Positions 4,248-6,584 of a stretch of 6,584 nucleotides of DNA are shown here, piece by piece. The stretch is from Deltaproteobacteria bacterium. GTDB taxonomy: Bacteria > Desulfobacterota > Binatia > DP-6. The notes beneath the pieces are model-generated. The model was given only the letters and a program-made list of their open reading frames with translations, had not been told where the DNA came from and did no database searches. The stretch covers positions 3,640 to 10,223 of the forward strand of contig VBLD01000040.1 of NCBI GenBank assembly GCA_005879205.1, given 5' to 3'. Position numbers and translations under genes: made by a program. The stretch's first letter is position 1. Every line of letters begins with the position of its first letter.

Positions 4248-6584
4248 ATGGATGCCCGCTCGCGCGCCTTGCAGCGCGCCATTCCCCCGAGCCCGATGTC
4301 GTCCTCGCTGAGCGATCTCGTCGCGCGCCTGGAGCGTGCCCTCGAGGCGGACGGCCCCGCCCGCGTCGCGGGGCTGCGCGGCAGCGCGCCGGCCTTCTGC
4401 CTGGCGCAGCTCGTCCAGCGCCGGCCGCGGGCCGCGCTCGTGCTGGCTGCGACGGGCGCCGAGGCGGAGGCGTTCGCGGCCGATCTTCGCTTCCTGCTCG
4501 GCGACGAGGGGGCCACCAGTCCGCTCACCCGCCGCGTGCACCATCTTCCGGGCTGGGAAGTGCCGCCCTTCGAGCCGTTGTCGCCGACGCGCGAGACGGT
4601 GGCTGCACGCGCCGAGGGTCTCTACCATCTCGTGCACACCACGGCGCCCGTCGTGGTCACGACTGCCGAGGCATGGGGCCTGCGCTGTCTGCCGCGGGCC
4701 GAGCTCGCGGCCGCGATCACGTACGTGGTGACGGGGGAGACGGTCACGCCGGACGCGCTCGTCGTCCGGCTGGTCGAGTGGGGCTACCACCGGGTGCCCC
4801 TGGTGCAGGATCCGGCGGTATCCTCGACGTGTTTCCGGTCGGCTACGGGCAGCCGGCTCGCCTCGAGTTCATGGGTGACACCGTCGAGAGCATCCGCGCC
4901 TTCGATCCGACCTCGCAGCGTTCCCTGGGGGCGATGGACGAGCTGCTGCTGCTGCCGCTCGCGGAATTCGGGCGCGGGCGGCTCGGGCCGGAGTCGGCGC
5001 GCGCGATCGACGATCGGGCAGCCGAGCTCGGGCTCGCACGGCGCGAACGGCGAGACCTGGTCGAAGGGGTGCGCGGCGGCCTCGTGCTGCCGGGAACCGA
5101 GTTTCTCCTGCCCTATTTCTACGCGGACCTCGGCCGCATGGCGGACTATCTCCCGCCCGACACCATGCTCTGGCTGCAAGCGCCCGCCGAGCTCGAGGCC
5201 GCGGCCGAGGCGTGGTGGATGCAGGTGGAAGCCCATGCGGCGGATGCCGCGCGCGACGGACGGTTCCACCCGCCACCCGACCGGCTCTACCTGTCGCCGG
5301 CTGCCTGGCGCGAGGGACTCGGCGGCCGTCCTCGGGTCGAGGCCGAAACGCTCGACGTCCTCGACGACGCGGCCCTCGCCGTGACCTCGTATTCGACCGA
5401 TGGCCTCGCCCTCCGTGATCCGGCGGCTGCCGGCGGCCCGCTCGCCGCCGTCGCGGCGCAGCTGGCCGGGTGGCAGCGGCAGGGCGCGCGCCTGGTCGTG
5501 GTGGCCACGGGTGGCAGGCAGCGCGACCGAATGCGGGAGATGCTCGCCGGCCACGACATCGACGCGGGGATGAGCGCGGATCCGTTCCCGCAGGCCCTCG
5601 CCGCCCCTGGTCGCCGGCCCCTCGCGCTCGTCGGCGGGCTCACGCGCGGCGTCTGGCTGCCTGCCGACGCGCTCGCGCTCGTCACCGAGGCCGAGATCTT
5701 CGGCGAGCGCCGTCAGATCCGGCGTGGGCGCCGGGCGCGACCCGCGGACTTCCTCTCGACGCTCGCCGAGCTCAAGCCCGACGACTACGTGGTCCACGTC
5801 GATCATGGGATCGGCATCTACCGCGGCCTGCGTCACATGCAGGTCGCGGGCACCGAGGGCGATTACCTGCACCTCGAGTACGCCGGCGGGGATCGGCTCT
5901 ACCTCCCCGTCGACCGCATCAACCTGGTGCAGCGCTACCTGAGCGCCGACGGCGCCGCGCCGCCGCTCGACAAGCTCGGGGGGGCGTCCTGGGAGCGGGT
6001 CAAGGCGAAGACGCGTGAGTCGATCCTGGCGATGGCCAAGGAGCTGCTCGGCGTCTACGCGGCGCGCGAGGCCCACGGGCGCCCGGCGTACGGGGCGGCG
6101 GACGGTCTCTATCGGGAGTTCGTCGCCCGCTTCCCCTTCGAGGAGACGCCGGACCAGCAGCGGGCGATCGACGACGTGCTCGCCGATCTCGTCCGTGACA
6201 AACCGATGGACCGGCTGGTGTGCGGCGACGTCGGCTTCGGCAAGACCGAGGTCGCGATGCGCGCCGCCTTTCTCGCGGTGCTGGAGGGAAAGCAGGTGGC
6301 CGTGCTGGTGCCGACGACGGTCCTCGCGCAGCAGCACCTGGAGACCTTCCAGGCTCGCTTCGCGGGCTACCCGGTGACCGTCGACGTCCTGTCCCGCTTC
6401 CAGTCGTCCGCGGAGAACCGGCGCACGATCGAACGCGTCGGGACGGGCCGGCTCGACGTCGTGATCGGCACGCACCGCCTCCTCCAGAAGGACGTCGCGT
6501 TCCAGCGCCTCGGCCTCCTGATCGTCGACGAGGAGCACCGCTTCGGCGTGCGCCACAAGGAGCGCATCCGGCAGATGCGTGCGA
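4248..6584 (+). CDS. mfd: Transcription-repair coupling factor Mfd, frameshifted near 4813 and cut off by the window end
   Basis: Mfd is an ATP-driven translocase that removes RNA polymerase stalled at DNA lesions and recruits UvrA for nucleotide excision repair. The N-terminal UvrB-like module reads in one frame from ATG 4248 to about 4813 (189 codons), with LPGWEVPPFEPLSPTRE at 4548-4598. Homology then continues in another frame from GGILDVFPVG (4814) to the end without a stop, about 590 codons. This second part holds EFMGDTVESIRAFDP, the CarD-like RNA polymerase-interaction domain (about 5750-5960, DYVVHVDHGIGIY), and the Q-motif-like ETPDQQRAI. Walker A GDVGFGKT (6224-6247), VPTTVLAQQH, IGTHRLLQ and Walker B DEEH (6527-6538) follow. 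About 779 of the usual 1,150 or so residues are visible. The six residues normally between the two parts (GE-F/Y-A-x-R) are missing, implying a 19-bp deletion. If that is real, the first frame ends at a TGA (5382-5384) as a 378-residue product, and the rest could only be made from an internal start such as GTG 4829 or ATG 4871. Confidence 0.93.
4809..4822 (+). other. mfd: Frameshift / deletion junction in mfd
   Basis: Upstream codons read GYHRVPLVQDP, ending with CCG at 4812-4814. From 4814 the frame lower by one base (mod 3) reads GGILDVFPVG. In E. coli Mfd, 17 residues separate the Tyr of the GY motif from the LLD motif; here only 11 can be counted, and the reading frame changes. The distance is 19 nt short, which explains both the lost residues and the frame change. 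This could be a true mutation or a sequencing/assembly error. No slippery heptamer or stimulatory structure is obvious. Confidence 0.85.

Noticed and set aside
3302..4528. 408-residue open frame on the - strand opposite the sugar kinase and the mfd start
   Set aside because: It crosses two real genes in antisense, has biased composition and shows no domain. It is a GC artefact.
4797..4814. Programmed ribosomal frameshift in mfd
   Set aside because: The CCCC run at 4797-4800 is not a convincing slippery site and no stimulatory structure is obvious. Frameshifting also would not explain the six missing conserved residues. A deletion or assembly error fits better.
4932..4960. CTG repeat tract as a microsatellite or phase-variable element
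   Set aside because: It is only four CTG codons encoding a leucine run in Mfd, too short and too ordinary for GC-rich codon use.
4815..5384. Continuation of the first mfd frame beyond the junction as a genuine alternative protein end
   Set aside because: After about 4813 this frame yields Ser/Arg-rich sequence without Mfd homology, while the shifted frame matches Mfd continuously. It stays open only because of GC bias.
4784..6556. 590-residue open frame on the - strand opposite mfd
   Set aside because: It lies entirely antisense to clearly homologous Mfd codons, and its product is Arg/Glu/Asp/Val-rich with no recognisable motif. Long antisense frames are expected where third codon positions are nearly all G or C.

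Overview
The window is very GC-rich (about 70% by eye) and densely packed, with every supportable gene on the + strand. It looks like a bacterial chromosome segment rather than a mobile element: I see no transposase, integrase, phage gene, tRNA, rRNA or CRISPR array. The secreted protein at 1420-2319 ends in a CGNGxxDxGExCD cysteine-rich module of the type abundant in Myxococcota and in 'Candidatus Binatota'-like and other former deltaproteobacterial genomes. Together with the GC content and a DUF1573 protein next door, this suggests such a lineage. That assignment is an inference, not a demonstration.

Layout: (1) 1-261, the 3' end of shikimate kinase (aroK). (2) 269-1378, 3-dehydroquinate synthase (aroB), 7 nt after aroK. 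(3) 1420-2319, an unrecognised secreted protein with a disulfide-type C-terminal module. (4) about 2301-3305, an exported DUF1573 protein with two further probable Ig-like domains, whose start overlaps the end of gene 3. (5) 3311-4237, a PfkB/ribokinase-family sugar kinase, 5 nt after gene 4. (6) 4248 to the window end, mfd, the transcription-repair coupling factor, which begins 10 nt after gene 5 and runs off the window.

The first two genes form a standard aroK-aroB shikimate module. The next three are two exported proteins and a cytoplasmic sugar kinase with no obvious shared pathway. The last is a housekeeping DNA-repair translocase. Gaps never exceed about 41 nt and two genes probably overlap, so co-transcription is likely. 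Two probable Shine-Dalgarno sites overlap the stop codon of the preceding gene.

The strongest anomaly is in mfd. Near position 4813 the reading frame shifts, and about six conserved residues (family pattern GE-F/Y-A-x-R) are missing. This fits a 19-bp deletion relative to the family. The downstream frame then stays open to the window edge with clear Mfd homology. I found no convincing undescribed system. The most novel element is the cysteine-rich secreted protein paired with the DUF1573 protein.
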